Program-made: the position numbers and the translations under genes
Source: Azoarcus sp.
Lineage (GTDB): Bacteria; Pseudomonadota; Gammaproteobacteria; Burkholderiales; Rhodocyclaceae
NCBI GenBank assembly: GCA_031285365.1
Contig: JAITWP010000215.1
Location: forward strand, 1-10,383
Direction of reading: 5' to 3'
Length of the DNA stretch: 10,383 nucleotides
Shown here: piece after piece, positions 1 through 7,207 of the stretch
Position numbering within the stretch: position 1 is the stretch's first letter
How the letters are laid out: the number at the start of each line of letters is the position of its first letter
The notes under the pieces: generated by a model
The model's database searches: none
The model's input: the letters and a program-made list of their open reading frames with translations, nothing else
Told to the model about the DNA's origin: nothing

Positions 1-197
1 GGAGGGGCGGCAGGGGCGGGGCTGGCAGGTCCGGCAACCAGAGAGACTTCGAGCGAACCCAGGGGTTTGCTCTGCCAGTTGATTCCAAAAAACAGAAACA
101 CTATCAGCCCGATATGGACGCTGATGGTGAGAGCGAGAGACAGGAATCTTCGCGGTGGCGCTTGACGGGGACGGCTGTCTGGTCGGAGATCGTTCAT
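1..197 (-). CDS. tolA: TolA-like cell-envelope protein, N-terminal part (runs off window)
   Basis: The minus-strand frame begins with ATG at 197, overlapping the tolR stop by 4 bases (ATGA), and is still open at base 1, giving 65 codons. After a basic, Pro/Arg-rich cytoplasmic tail of about 17 residues comes one hydrophobic segment (about residues 18-40) with His28 four residues after Thr24. This resembles the SxxxH transmembrane motif with which TolA and TonB contact TolQR or ExbBD. After the membrane segment the chain becomes Pro/Ala-rich (PASPAPAAP), as expected for the start of a periplasmic linker. TolA links the proton-driven TolQR motor in the inner membrane to TolB-Pal at the outer membrane. 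The call rests mostly on position after tolQ-tolR plus the single anchor. The conserved C-terminal TolA domain lies outside the window, so a TonB-family paralogue is not strictly excluded. Confidence 0.82.
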   Translation of the reverse strand, partial: MNDLRPDSRPRQAPPRRFLSLALTISVHIGLIVFLFFGINWQSKPLGSLEVSLVAGPASPAPAAP

Positions 198-601
198 TTA
201 CCCGTATTGCCAGATTTCGTTTGCAGGCTGATTTTCTTTACGCCCAATTCACGTGCGGCTTCGAGTACGTCAATGACTTTCTGGTACGGCAGATCATTGT
301 GGGCAGCGACAAGAATGGGCTGGTCAGCATCAATCAATTTCTTCAACTCGCGCTGAAAATCAAAATCCGAGAGTGGGGTGGCCTTGTCGTTGACAGTGCG
401 TTTCAGCGCAAGTTTCCCTTCCTTGGAAACTTCGATGATGGCTGCCTCCATCGGCGGCGTAGCCAGCGGACCTGCCGAGGGGACGTCGATGCTGCCGGAC
501 TGCATCATGGGAGAGGTCACCATGAAGATGACCAGCAGCACCAGCATGACGTCGATGTAGGGGACGACGTTGATCTCGTTTTTCTGTCGGCGTTGGCGCA
601 T
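194..601 (-). CDS. tolR: TolR, ExbD/TolR-family proton-channel subunit
   Basis: This 135-aa protein has the ExbD/TolR layout: a short polar N-terminus with the family motif NEINVVPYIDVMLVLLVIF (starting at residue 8), one transmembrane helix (about 13-33), then a periplasmic domain. Asp17 in the helix matches the essential proton-carrying Asp of TolR (Asp23 in E. coli). The periplasmic part contains the usual alternating strand/helix pattern, ending with AARELGVKKISLQTK. TolR joins TolQ and TolA in the inner membrane and uses the proton gradient to drive the Tol-Pal system, which keeps the outer membrane attached, especially during division. It lies 14 bases after tolQ and overlaps the tolA start by 4 bases, consistent with one transcript and translational coupling. 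No clear Shine-Dalgarno precedes the ATG. Length and motif order are normal; ExbD is the alternative family member, but context favours TolR. Confidence 0.95.
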   Translation of the reverse strand: MRQRRQKNEINVVPYIDVMLVLLVIFMVTSPMMQSGSIDVPSAGPLATPPMEAAIIEVSKEGKLALKRTVNDKATPLSDFDFQRELKKLIDADQPILVAAHNDLPYQKVIDVLEAARELGVKKISLQTKSGNTGK

Positions 602-615
602 GGCGAGAGGGTGAT

Positions 616-1290
616 TCAGCGCAGGTTGCGTTGGAGGATGTTGGAAAATTCTTCCATGAAACTCTCGAAACGGATGCCGATTCGGTCAATGTCATGGGCG
701 AAACGATTGTAGGCCACGACGGCGGGAATGGCCGCGAACAGGCCGATTGCCGTGGCGATCAGTGCTTCGGCGATTCCGGGCGCAACGTGAGTTAACGTGG
801 CCGCGCCAACGTTGGACAGTCCCCGAAAGGCATTCATGATTCCCCACACCGTGCCAAACAGGCCAATGTAGGGTGAAACCGAACCGACTGAGGCCAGGAA
901 GGAGAGGTGGGCATCGAGATCGTCGACCTCGCGCTGGTAGGTGGCGCGCATCGCGCGGCGGGAGCCATCAATAGTGGCGGCAGGGTCGTGGCTCTTGGTG
1001 CGTAACTTGGTGAACTCCCGGTATCCTGCCTCGAAGATGCGCTCCATGCCACCACTGCGGAAGCGCCCGCCGGCTGCTGCCTGGTACATCTGGTCGAGAT
1101 CGCCGCCGCTCCAGAAGTCGCGCTCGAAACGGTCGGCCTTGGATCGCGCGGAATTGATCTGGAACCACTTGCGAAATATCCAGTACCACGACATGACGGA
1201 AAGCAGGACAAGCAGACCCATGACCAGTTTGACGAGAAGGCTGGCCTGCATGATCAGGTTGATGATGGAAAGATCGTGAGTGATGGTCAT
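616..1290 (-). CDS. tolQ: TolQ, MotA/TolQ/ExbB proton-channel protein
   Basis: The 224-aa product matches TolQ in length and topology: one N-terminal membrane helix (about 15-38), a long cytoplasmic loop, then two closely spaced helices (about 133-157 and 169-192). The conserved family blocks are visible, SVGSVSPYIGLFGTVWGIM around residues 135-152 and APGIAEALIATAIGLFAAIP around 170-189. Thr147 and Thr180 correspond to the pore-lining threonines of the family. TolQ forms the multimeric channel around the TolR dimer and converts proton flow into movement of TolA. Its ATG at 1290 overlaps the ybgC stop in an ATGA junction, so ybgC-tolQ are probably translationally coupled; no good Shine-Dalgarno is seen, which fits coupling. 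ExbB is the alternative, but the ybgC-tolQ-tolR-tolA order is diagnostic of the Tol-Pal operon. Confidence 0.96.
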   Translation of the reverse strand: MTITHDLSIINLIMQASLLVKLVMGLLVLLSVMSWYWIFRKWFQINSARSKADRFERDFWSGGDLDQMYQAAAGGRFRSGGMERIFEAGYREFTKLRTKSHDPAATIDGSRRAMRATYQREVDDLDAHLSFLASVGSVSPYIGLFGTVWGIMNAFRGLSNVGAATLTHVAPGIAEALIATAIGLFAAIPAVVAYNRFAHDIDRIGIRFESFMEEFSNILQRNLR

Positions 1291-1766
1291 CGGGATGGAC
1301 GGGGTGAGAGTTGATCGTGAAGCCGGGTGCGGACCGCATCCGGCCAGGGAACAGGGCGGCCATTGCCGGTTGAGACGGAAGCGACCTTGGTTTCGGCGGT
1401 AAACAGCAGTTTTTCTTCGCGGAAAATATTCTGAAGAAATAATACACTAACATTACGAACGTCGTGAATTGTGCTGACCACGGTCAGTTCGTCGTCGAGA
1501 CGGGCCGGGGCGAAATAGTCGGCCTGTACGCTGCGCACGACAAAAACCGGGCCGCCTGCCTCGATCAGCCGCTGTTGTCCAATACCAAGAGACCTCAGCC
1601 ATTCAGTGCGGGCGCGCTCGCAAAAACGCAGATAGTTGGCGTAATACACGACACCGCCCGCGTCGGTCTCCTCGTAGTAGACTCGCACAGGAAAAACGAA
1701 AGCAGTCGACTGCGGGGTTACGCCAGAAAATCGAGGGGAAGGAGAGGATGGTGAACTTGCAGGCAT
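1287..1766 (-). CDS. ybgC: YbgC, Tol-Pal-associated acyl-CoA thioesterase (hotdog fold)
   Basis: This 159-aa protein carries the 4-hydroxybenzoyl-CoA thioesterase signature VRVYYEETDAGGVVYYANY at residues 27-45, with Asp35 as the presumed catalytic residue, followed by the characteristic RARTEWLRSLG. YbgC proteins hydrolyse short-chain acyl-CoA or acyl-ACP thioesters in the cytoplasm, and the gene is the usual first member of the Tol-Pal operon in proteobacteria, as here. The chosen ATG at 1766 gives about 15 more N-terminal residues, rich in Ser and Pro, than E. coli YbgC. That extension is probably disordered, and no better in-frame ATG exists before the catalytic motif. The Shine-Dalgarno upstream of 1766 is poor. 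The stop overlaps the tolQ start by 4 bases. The exact physiological substrate cannot be read from the sequence. Confidence 0.93.
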   Translation of the reverse strand: MPASSPSSPSPRFSGVTPQSTAFVFPVRVYYEETDAGGVVYYANYLRFCERARTEWLRSLGIGQQRLIEAGGPVFVVRSVQADYFAPARLDDELTVVSTIHDVRNVSVLFLQNIFREEKLLFTAETKVASVSTGNGRPVPWPDAVRTRLHDQLSPRPSR

Positions 1767-1772
1767 CCCATT

Positions 1773-1778
1773 ATTCTA
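1773..1778 (-). promoter_or_regulatory. Possible -10 box for the ybgC-tol operon (leaderless candidate)
   Basis: On the minus strand the hexamer TAGAAT ends only 6 bases before the ybgC ATG at 1766. If this is a real -10 element, transcription would begin at or within a base or two of the start codon, giving a leaderless message. That would fit the absence of a Shine-Dalgarno. There is no convincing -35 hexamer at 16-18 bp. A TTGACG at 1808-1813 (minus strand) is too far from this box and too near the TATAAG at 1792-1797. Weak evidence. Confidence 0.2.
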
Positions 1779-1894
1779 ACCAAACTGCGCACTTATATGG
1801 CGCTCATCGTCAAAGTTGCATTTACATTAAATCTAAAAAATGCTTCTGTGCCGACTTGATAAGGGGAGATGCGAAACGTGACACGGAGATACGC

Positions 1895-1923
1895 TGCAAA
1901 AAATTTGAACCCGGTGCTATCCT
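1895..1923 (+). promoter_or_regulatory. Candidate extended -10 promoter for the STAS-protein gene
   Basis: In the divergent 222-bp gap between ybgC and the STAS gene, TATCCT at 1918-1923 is preceded by TG plus one base (TG at 1915-1916), an extended -10 pattern. A weak -35-like TGCAAA lies at 1895-1900 with 17-bp spacing. Transcription would start near 1930, leaving a leader of about 60 bases before the GTG at 1989. The rest of the gap is AT-rich and contains no ORF or strong hairpin that I can support. Confidence 0.3.
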
Positions 1924-1988
1924 TAACAAGCTTTCGGTGTATCAATGCCCAACGCAATAGAACATTTTGATATTGACCGGTTTCCAGC

Positions 1989-3149
1989 GTGGCCTTCAAC
2001 CTCAATCCCTTCAAAAAAACCTCCTCGACCCAGCCGTCGCAGTCCGGGTTTGGTCGTTCGTCCGGCACGAGCACGGGCGGTGGTGCGCCTGTAAAGGCCG
2101 ATCTCTCCGCTCTCGACTTTTCCAATATGAGTCAGCAGGGCGCGATCGAGGTCACTGAAATCGCTACGGGCATCGGCGTTGTCTATGAAGAAGCGGCGGT
2201 GCTTTATGCAAACGGGAATGATCGTGATGCCGAGCAGCTTCTCACGGCTGTTTTCGATGATCCCACGGCCACTGTAGGGGAAGGGCTCTGGATGATGCTG
2301 CTCGATCTCTACCGACTGACCGGGCAGCGCGAGCGGTTTGATGCCAGAGTGATCGACTACGCCCGCCGTTTCGAGCGCTCTCCCCCGGCTTGGGAAGACT
2401 TGTCGGTTCAGCCTTCGAAGCGGCGCACTGAAGCCGCAGCCCTGATCAATCTGCCTGCTGCGCTGACCGCGCAGACGGCGCAGCAACTTCAGCAAATTTG
2501 CGTGATTGGCCGCAAGAGCGGCTCGCTTCGCGTCGACCTCGGTCGGGTGCGCTCCATTGACGATCAGGGCTGTCTGCTGGTCAGCCAGACGTTAACCCAA
2601 CTGTCCGCCGACCGGGTCAAGCTGACCATCTTCAACGCATCCAGGCTCGTCGACCTGCTTTCGGCCAGGGTCAAACCTGGTCAGGCCGATAATCGCGATT
2701 ACTGGATGCTGATGCTGGAGATGCTGAAATACACCGGCGAGAGTTCGCGTTTCGAGGATCTGGCGGTCGACTATGCCGTGACTTTCGAGGAATCTCCACC
2801 GTCATGGGAATCGAAACAACCCGCACAGGGCGAGGCTGAACCCGCTGTCGGCGAAAACTCTTCCGGACAAAGCGAGGAAGAATTCTTTTTCGATAGCGAA
2901 CTGACCGGATCGAGCAGTGAGGCGATCCGCAAGCTGGACGAGTTTGCCCTCTCCCGTCAGATGGTCATCGTCGATTGCAGCCAGTTGCGGCGGGTCGATT
3001 TCGTGGCGGCGGGCACCCTGTTCAATGCGCTCGCCTCGCTTCAGGCGCGCGGCAAAATCGTCCAGTTGCATAAGGTTAACGCAATGGTTGGTGCGCTGAT
3101 GCGGGTTATGAGCATCGACCAAGTGGCGCAGGTTATGTTGCGCGGCTGA
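1989..3149 (+). CDS. Protein with duplicated helical/STAS-like units, function unknown
   Basis: A 386-aa, probably cytoplasmic protein (no signal peptide or membrane helix) beginning at GTG 1989. After a Ser/Thr/Gly-rich disordered start (about 10-40), two related units follow. Unit 1 has a helical TPR-like segment (about 65-136) and a STAS-like alpha/beta segment (about 150-228). Unit 2 has a shorter helical segment (about 238-274), an acidic linker (about 275-305), and a second STAS-like segment (about 297-385). The helical pieces at 100-136 and 238-274 align without gaps with 17 of 37 identical residues, both ending in SPP(A/S)WE. In the STAS parts the positions normally holding the DSSG-type serine read DDQG (191-194) and DFVAAG (337-342), so classical anti-sigma-antagonist phosphorylation is unlikely. 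STAS domains are often protein- or nucleotide-binding switches. Lying before hslVU may be only conserved neighbourhood. Homologues exist in betaproteobacteria from memory, but I know no function. Confidence 0.85.
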   Translation: MAFNLNPFKKTSSTQPSQSGFGRSSGTSTGGGAPVKADLSALDFSNMSQQGAIEVTEIATGIGVVYEEAAVLYANGNDRDAEQLLTAVFDDPTATVGEGLWMMLLDLYRLTGQRERFDARVIDYARRFERSPPAWEDLSVQPSKRRTEAAALINLPAALTAQTAQQLQQICVIGRKSGSLRVDLGRVRSIDDQGCLLVSQTLTQLSADRVKLTIFNASRLVDLLSARVKPGQADNRDYWMLMLEMLKYTGESSRFEDLAVDYAVTFEESPPSWESKQPAQGEAEPAVGENSSGQSEEEFFFDSELTGSSSEAIRKLDEFALSRQMVIVDCSQLRRVDFVAAGTLFNALASLQARGKIVQLHKVNAMVGALMRVMSIDQVAQVMLRG

Positions 3150-3160
3150 CATCCGTAGCG

Positions 3161-3185
3161 CGGCGCATCCGGTTGGATCGCGCCG
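3161..3185 (+). terminator. Hairpin between the STAS gene and hslV (terminator or regulatory stem-loop)
   Basis: Eleven bases after the STAS stop, CGGCGCATCC (3161-3170) pairs with GGATcGCGCCG (3175-3185) around a GGTT loop. This makes a 10-bp GC-rich stem with one bulged C at 3179. The only nearby T-run (3206-3212) is about 20 bases downstream and past the hslV -10 box, so it is not a textbook intrinsic terminator. It could still weaken readthrough from the STAS gene. The stem also covers the place where the -35 element of the hslV promoter should be. Confidence 0.45.
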
Positions 3186-3191
3186 GTACGG

Positions 3192-3197
3192 TATAAT
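3192..3197 (+). promoter_or_regulatory. -10 box (TATAAT) of a probable hslVU promoter
   Basis: A perfect TATAAT lies 46 bases before the hslV ATG, followed by a pyrimidine-rich stretch. No good -35 is present at 16-18 bp (CCGGTT or CGGTTG), so it may need an activator. I looked for the heat-shock sigma-32 pattern (CTTGAAA with CCCCAT) expected for hslVU in enterobacteria and did not find it. Confidence 0.5.
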
Positions 3198-3243
3198 TTC
3201 CCTCCTTTTTTTCGGACGCGCGGGCAATTCCCCGAGTACATTC

Positions 3244-3783
3244 ATGGAACAGTATCACGGCACGACCATTCTTTCGGTTCGCCGAGGCCGCCGAGTTGCG
3301 CTTGGCGGCGACGGTCAGGTTACACTTGGCAGCATTGTCATCAAGGCATCCGCGCGCAAGATACGCACGCTCTTTGACGGGCGCATTCTCGCCGGTTTCG
3401 CCGGAGGCACGGCGGATGCCTTCACCCTGTTCGAGCGATTCGAGGCCAAGCTCGAAAAACACCAGGGCAACCTGATGCGTAGCGCGGTGGAACTTGCCAA
3501 GGACTGGCGCACCGACCGCATGCTGCGGCGGCTGGAGGCCATGCTTGCCGTGGCGGATCGTGAACATTCCCTGGTGATTACCGGCAACGGCGACGTGCTC
3601 GAACCCGAACAGGGCATCGTTGCCATTGGCAGTGGCGGCCCTTACGCGCAGGCTGCCGCGCGCGCGCTGCTCGAGAATACCGAATTGATGCCGAAGGAAA
3701 TCGTCTCGAAATCGCTGTCGATCGCTGCCGATCTGTGCATTTACACCAATCAGAATCACCTCATCGAGGAACTGGGCGAATGA
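3244..3783 (+). CDS. hslV: HslV (ClpQ), peptidase subunit of the HslUV protease
   Basis: The 179-aa product is an N-terminal-nucleophile threonine protease of the proteasome beta-subunit family. The first six residues (MEQYHG) form a short propeptide; cleavage would expose Thr7, starting the conserved TTILSVRR. Asp23 (in GGDGQVTLG) and Lys39 match the catalytic Asp17 and Lys33 of mature E. coli HslV. Further family blocks are FAGGTADAFTLFERFE, VELAKDWRTDRMLR, ITGNGDV and IGSGGPYAQAAARALLENT. Two HslV hexamer rings stack to form the degradation chamber, fed by the HslU ATPase, in the cytoplasm; typical substrates of the family are misfolded or short-lived regulatory proteins. It is followed by hslU with a 4-base overlap, giving coupled stoichiometric expression. 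The Shine-Dalgarno before ATG 3244 is weak. Length is normal and no catalytic residue is missing. Confidence 0.98.
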   Translation: MEQYHGTTILSVRRGRRVALGGDGQVTLGSIVIKASARKIRTLFDGRILAGFAGGTADAFTLFERFEAKLEKHQGNLMRSAVELAKDWRTDRMLRRLEAMLAVADREHSLVITGNGDVLEPEQGIVAIGSGGPYAQAAARALLENTELMPKEIVSKSLSIAADLCIYTNQNHLIEELGE

Positions 3784-5123
3784 GTGAAGCCATGAGCCGG
3801 ATGACTCCGGCAGAAATCGTCTCCGAACTCGACAAACACATCGTTGGTCAGCACAAGGCCAAACGGGTCGTGGCGGTTGCGTTGCGTAGCCGTTGGCGGC
3901 GTGCGCAGGTGACCGAGCCTCTGCGTAGCGAAATCACCCCCAAGAACATCCTGATGATCGGCCCGACCGGCGTGGGCAAGACCGAAATTGCCCGCCGCCT
4001 CGCCCGACTGACGCAGGCTCCGTTCGTCAAGGTCGAAGCCACCAAGTTCACGGAAGTAGGCTATGTCGGGCGCGATGTGGACACGATCATCCGCGATCTG
4101 GCGGAAATCGCCGTCAAGGACGGGCGCGAGCGCGCCATGAGGCTCGTTCGGGATCGCGCGCTTGATGCTGCCGAGGATCGGGTGCTTGACGCGCTCCTGC
4201 CCCCGGTGCGCGAACGCTTTGAAGACGATACCGCCAAGGCGCAAGACGGCAGCACGCGACAGAAATTTCGCAAAAAACTGCGCGAAGGTGAACTCGACGA
4301 CAAGGAAATCGACCTCGAAGTTGCCGCCTCTCTCATGCACGCCGAGATTTTCGCCCCGCCGGGCATGGAAGAACTGACCCAGCAGATCCAGGGCATGTTC
4401 CAGAACATGGGGGGCAACAAAAAGAAAATGCGGCGTCTGCGGATTGCAGAAGCCATGAGACTTCTGGCCGATGAAGAAGCCGCAAAGCTCATCAACGACG
4501 ATGAAATCAAGAGTGAAGCCCTGCGCGCGGTCGAGCAGAACGGCATCGTTTTTCTCGATGAAATCGACAAAATCGCCGCACGCGGCGAGGTGCATGGCGC
4601 GGATGTTTCCCGCCAGGGTGTGCAGCGCGACCTGCTGCCGCTGGTCGAGGGCGCAACCGTTTCGACCAAGTACGGCATGATCAAGACTGATCACATTCTC
4701 TTCATTGCCAGTGGGGCGTTCCACCTTTCTCGTCCGAGCGACCTGATTCCCGAATTGCAGGGCCGTTTTCCGATCCGCGTCGAACTCGATTCACTGTCCG
4801 TGGAGGATTTCGAGCGTATCCTGACCAGCACCGATGCCTGTCTCACCCGCCAGTACGAAGCCCTGCTCGCTACGGATGGCGTGACGCTGAAATTCACCGA
4901 AGGCGGCATTCGCCGCTTGGCGGAGATTGCCTTTCAGGTCAATGAAAGAACCGAGAACATCGGTGCACGCAGGCTCTACACGGTGATGGAGAAGCTTCTC
5001 GAAGAAGTTTCTTTCGAGGCCGGCAATGGCAAGGCCGGTGATCTCACGGTGGATACCGACTACGTCGACGACCGTCTCGAAGGCGTGGCGGGCCGTGAAG
5101 ACATCGCCAGATACGTGCTCTGA
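3780..5123 (+). CDS. hslU: HslU (ClpY), AAA+ unfoldase of the HslUV protease
   Basis: The 447-aa product (ATG 3780, overlapping the hslV stop; GAGGA about 9 bases upstream) is the ATPase partner of HslV. Visible parts, numbered from this start: Walker A GPTGVGKT at 61-68; pore loop GYVG at 94-97, which grips substrate; the intermediate (I) domain at about 110-240, rich in charged residues; Walker B IVFLDEID around 256-263; arginine finger in ELQGRFP (Arg329); sensor-2 motif GARR at 395-398; and the C-terminal tail ending DIARYVL, which inserts into HslV to activate it. HslU hexamers bind, unfold and translocate proteins into HslV using ATP. The frame is open upstream to 3735, but that lies within hslV. 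An alternative ATG at 3792 would give exactly the 443-aa length of E. coli HslU; the overlap and Shine-Dalgarno favour 3780. Confidence 0.97.
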   Translation: MSEAMSRMTPAEIVSELDKHIVGQHKAKRVVAVALRSRWRRAQVTEPLRSEITPKNILMIGPTGVGKTEIARRLARLTQAPFVKVEATKFTEVGYVGRDVDTIIRDLAEIAVKDGRERAMRLVRDRALDAAEDRVLDALLPPVRERFEDDTAKAQDGSTRQKFRKKLREGELDDKEIDLEVAASLMHAEIFAPPGMEELTQQIQGMFQNMGGNKKKMRRLRIAEAMRLLADEEAAKLINDDEIKSEALRAVEQNGIVFLDEIDKIAARGEVHGADVSRQGVQRDLLPLVEGATVSTKYGMIKTDHILFIASGAFHLSRPSDLIPELQGRFPIRVELDSLSVEDFERILTSTDACLTRQYEALLATDGVTLKFTEGGIRRLAEIAFQVNERTENIGARRLYTVMEKLLEEVSFEAGNGKAGDLTVDTDYVDDRLEGVAGREDIARYVL

Positions 5124-5155
5124 GAAGGCGTAGGGCGTAGAGCGGTGGAAGGCAG

Positions 5156-5161
5156 TACAAT
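5156..5161 (+). promoter_or_regulatory. Possible -10 box upstream of accA
   Basis: TACAAT lies 28 bases before the accA ATG in the 66-bp gap after hslU. No recognisable -35 is found 16-18 bp upstream; instead the region holds a short direct repeat GGCGTAG/GGCGTAG (5127-5140). No terminator hairpin follows hslU, so accA may also be reached by readthrough from hslVU. Confidence 0.3.
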
Positions 5162-5189
5162 AGCCGTTTAAATCTTGGGGTTACTTTTG

Positions 5190-6155
5190 ATGAAAACCAC
5201 CTTTCTCGATTTTGAACAGCCGGTTGTCGAACTGGAAGAAAAGATCGAGCAACTGCGTTTCGTTCAGAACGATTCCGCCGTGGATATTTCAGAAGAAATC
5301 TCCCGCCTGGAAAGCAAGAAACAAAGCCTCACGCGCGACATCTACGGCAAGCTCACCCCCTGGCAGATCGCCCAGGTGGCGCGCCATCCGCAGCGCCCCT
5401 ATACCCTGGATTACGTGCAGCACATCTTCACTGATTTCAACGAGTTGCACGGGGATCGCGTCTATGCCGACGATCACGCCATCGTCGGGGGGCTGGCCCG
5501 TTTCAATGGGCAAAGCTGTGTCGTCATTGGTCACCAGAAAGGGCGTGATACCAAGGAGAAAATTACCCGCAACTTCGGCATGCCGCGTCCTGAAGGGTAT
5601 CGCAAGGCTCTGCGGCTGATGAAGCTGGCCGAAAAATTCCGCCTGCCTGTCTTCACCTTCATTGACACGCCCGGAGCCTATCCTGGCATCGGAGCAGAGG
5701 AGCGCGGTCAGTCCGAAGCCATCGGCCACAACCTCTACGTCATGGCCGAACTGCGTACCCCGATCATCTGCACCATCATTGGTGAAGGCGGCTCGGGCGG
5801 GGCGCTCGCCATTGCCGTGGGCGACCAGGTCATCATGTTGCAATACGCCACCTATTCGGTCATTTCGCCCGAGGGCTGCGCCTCCATCCTCTGGAAGAGC
5901 GCGGAAAAAGCCTCGATAGCCGCCGAAGCGATGGGTATCACCGCGACACGTCTCAAATCGCTCGGCCTCGTCGACAAGGTGGTCAATGAGCCTGCGGGTG
6001 GTGCGCACCGGGATCACGCGGGCATGGCCAAAAACCTGAAGAGCGTCCTTGCTGACGCCCTGCGTCAACATTCGGGCTTCTCAGCCGACGAGCTCATCGC
6101 GCAGCGCATGGAAAAACTCATGAGCTATGGCCGCTTCAAGGATGCTGCCGCCTGA
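5190..6155 (+). CDS. accA: Acetyl-CoA carboxylase carboxyltransferase subunit alpha
   Basis: From ATG 5190 the product is 321 aa, close to the 319 aa of E. coli AccA; an in-frame TTG at 5175 would add five residues, but GGGG at 5177-5180 is better placed as the ribosome binding site of 5190. AccA and AccD form the carboxyltransferase that moves CO2 from carboxybiotin-AccB to acetyl-CoA, giving malonyl-CoA for fatty-acid synthesis. Sequence marks: an N-terminal coiled-coil-like helix pair (about 10-50), LTPWQIAQVARHPQRPY (55-71), GHQKGRDTKEKITRNFGMP (114-132), DTPGAYPGIGAEERGQ (159-174), the glycine-rich GEGGSGGALA (198-207) forming an oxyanion hole, and YSVISPEGCASILWK (222-236). These are crotonase-superfamily features with the alpha-type motifs. 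The zinc finger of the partner AccD is absent, as expected. accD is not in the window. tilS follows after 5 bases, so the two are probably co-transcribed. Confidence 0.98.
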   Translation: MKTTFLDFEQPVVELEEKIEQLRFVQNDSAVDISEEISRLESKKQSLTRDIYGKLTPWQIAQVARHPQRPYTLDYVQHIFTDFNELHGDRVYADDHAIVGGLARFNGQSCVVIGHQKGRDTKEKITRNFGMPRPEGYRKALRLMKLAEKFRLPVFTFIDTPGAYPGIGAEERGQSEAIGHNLYVMAELRTPIICTIIGEGGSGGALAIAVGDQVIMLQYATYSVISPEGCASILWKSAEKASIAAEAMGITATRLKSLGLVDKVVNEPAGGAHRDHAGMAKNLKSVLADALRQHSGFSADELIAQRMEKLMSYGRFKDAAA

Positions 6156-6160
6156 GCGTC

Positions 6161-7207
6161 ATGCGCACCGGGGCTTTACCTGCCGTGGTAGCCGTAACCG
6201 ATGCCGTTGCTGCGACACTGGCCGCAACGGGAGTCGATTCCCGTCACCGTCTCTGTTGTGCACTCTCGGGAGGAGTCGATTCGGTCGTGCTGCTCGACGC
6301 CCTCCATACCCTGCGACCCCGTTTTCAATACGCGCTGGAGGCTGCGCACGTCCATCACGGGCTTAACCCGGCGGCTGACGAGTGGCAGGATTTCTGCGGC
6401 GGTCTCTGTGAGCGACGTAGCATTTCCCTGCGCGTATTCAAGGTCGAAGTGCCCCGCACCCATTCGGGGGGGCTGGAAGAGGCGGCGCGCATCGCCCGTC
6501 ATGCTGCGCTTTCCCGCGTGGCCTGCGATTGGCTCGTCCTGGGACATCACCTGGACGATCAGGCCGAAACCGTTCTTTTTCGCCTGCTGCGTGGCGCGGG
6601 AGTTCAGGGCGCGGCGGCGATGGCAACCATCGAACCGCCGGACGCCGCCGGACGAGCCGGACGGTTGCGCCCCCTGCTGGCGGTCAGCCGGGAAGAAGTT
6701 CTCGCCTATGCCCGCGAAAAAAACCTCGACTGGATCGACGACGACAGCAACAACGATCTGCGTTTCACCCGAAACGACCTGCGTCATCGCATCCTGCCCG
6801 CCATCGAAACCCGCTTTCCGGCGGCCCGTCTTACCCTGGCCCGTGCCGCAACACACTTCCGCGAAGCTGCCGGGCTGCTCGACGAACTTGCCCGGGCCGA
6901 TGCCGATGCAGCCACCTGCGAAAGCGGGGAGGAGGGGCGGATATTCAATCGGGCATTCCTGCTCAGCTTGAGTCCTGCACGGCTTGCCAACCTGTTTCGA
7001 TGGGAACTCAAAAGGCTTGGCGCGATGCCGCCGACCACGGCTCGGCTTGCCGAAGCCTTGCGGCAGTTGCGCACGGCCTCCGGGCCGCTGTGCCTGCCAC
7101 TCGGAGACACTGTTTGCCACAGCCGCCGGGGTCGCGTCTGGTTGATTGCCAGGAACGAAAAACAAAATGAACGGATTGGCAATAGCATTGCAAATAGAGG
7201 CAAATAA
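6161..7207 (+). CDS. tilS: tRNA(Ile)-lysidine synthetase, lacking the usual C-terminal domain
   Basis: The enzyme uses ATP and lysine to change C34 of the CAU-anticodon tRNA-Ile to lysidine, allowing AUA decoding; it is normally essential. The N-type ATP pyrophosphatase PP-loop SGGVDS lies at 36-41, followed by HVHHGLNPAADEW (63-75), LGHHLDDQAETVLFRLLRG (127-145) and WIDDDSNNDLRFTRNDLRH (191-209), all TilS-typical. A helical first C-terminal domain follows (about 215-310). The protein ends at 348 aa, shortly after GRVWLIA (325-331), whereas E. coli TilS has 432 aa; the second C-terminal domain is missing. The final residues (NEKQNERIGNSIANRGK) are AT-rich, Asn/Lys-rich and unlike the preceding sequence, suggesting that the 3' end was replaced. 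A shorter TilS without this domain exists in Aquifex, so activity is possible. It starts 5 bases after accA; the Shine-Dalgarno is weak. The vgrG module begins 112 bases later. Confidence 0.93.
   Translation: MRTGALPAVVAVTDAVAATLAATGVDSRHRLCCALSGGVDSVVLLDALHTLRPRFQYALEAAHVHHGLNPAADEWQDFCGGLCERRSISLRVFKVEVPRTHSGGLEEAARIARHAALSRVACDWLVLGHHLDDQAETVLFRLLRGAGVQGAAAMATIEPPDAAGRAGRLRPLLAVSREEVLAYAREKNLDWIDDDSNNDLRFTRNDLRHRILPAIETRFPAARLTLARAATHFREAAGLLDELARADADAATCESGEEGRIFNRAFLLSLSPARLANLFRWELKRLGAMPPTTARLAEALRQLRTASGPLCLPLGDTVCHSRRGRVWLIARNEKQNERIGNSIANRGK

Noticed and set aside
155..712. A 185-codon plus-strand frame opposite tolR and tolA
   Set aside because: Antisense to tolR, whose motifs are unambiguous on the minus strand.
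3150..3243. Sigma-32 heat-shock promoter for hslVU
   Set aside because: Neither a CTTGAAA-like nor a CCCCAT-like element with suitable spacing is present; only a sigma-70-type TATAAT is seen.
3756..4724. A 322-codon minus-strand frame opposite hslU
   Set aside because: Shadow of the conserved hslU coding strand; no family motif or ribosome binding site.
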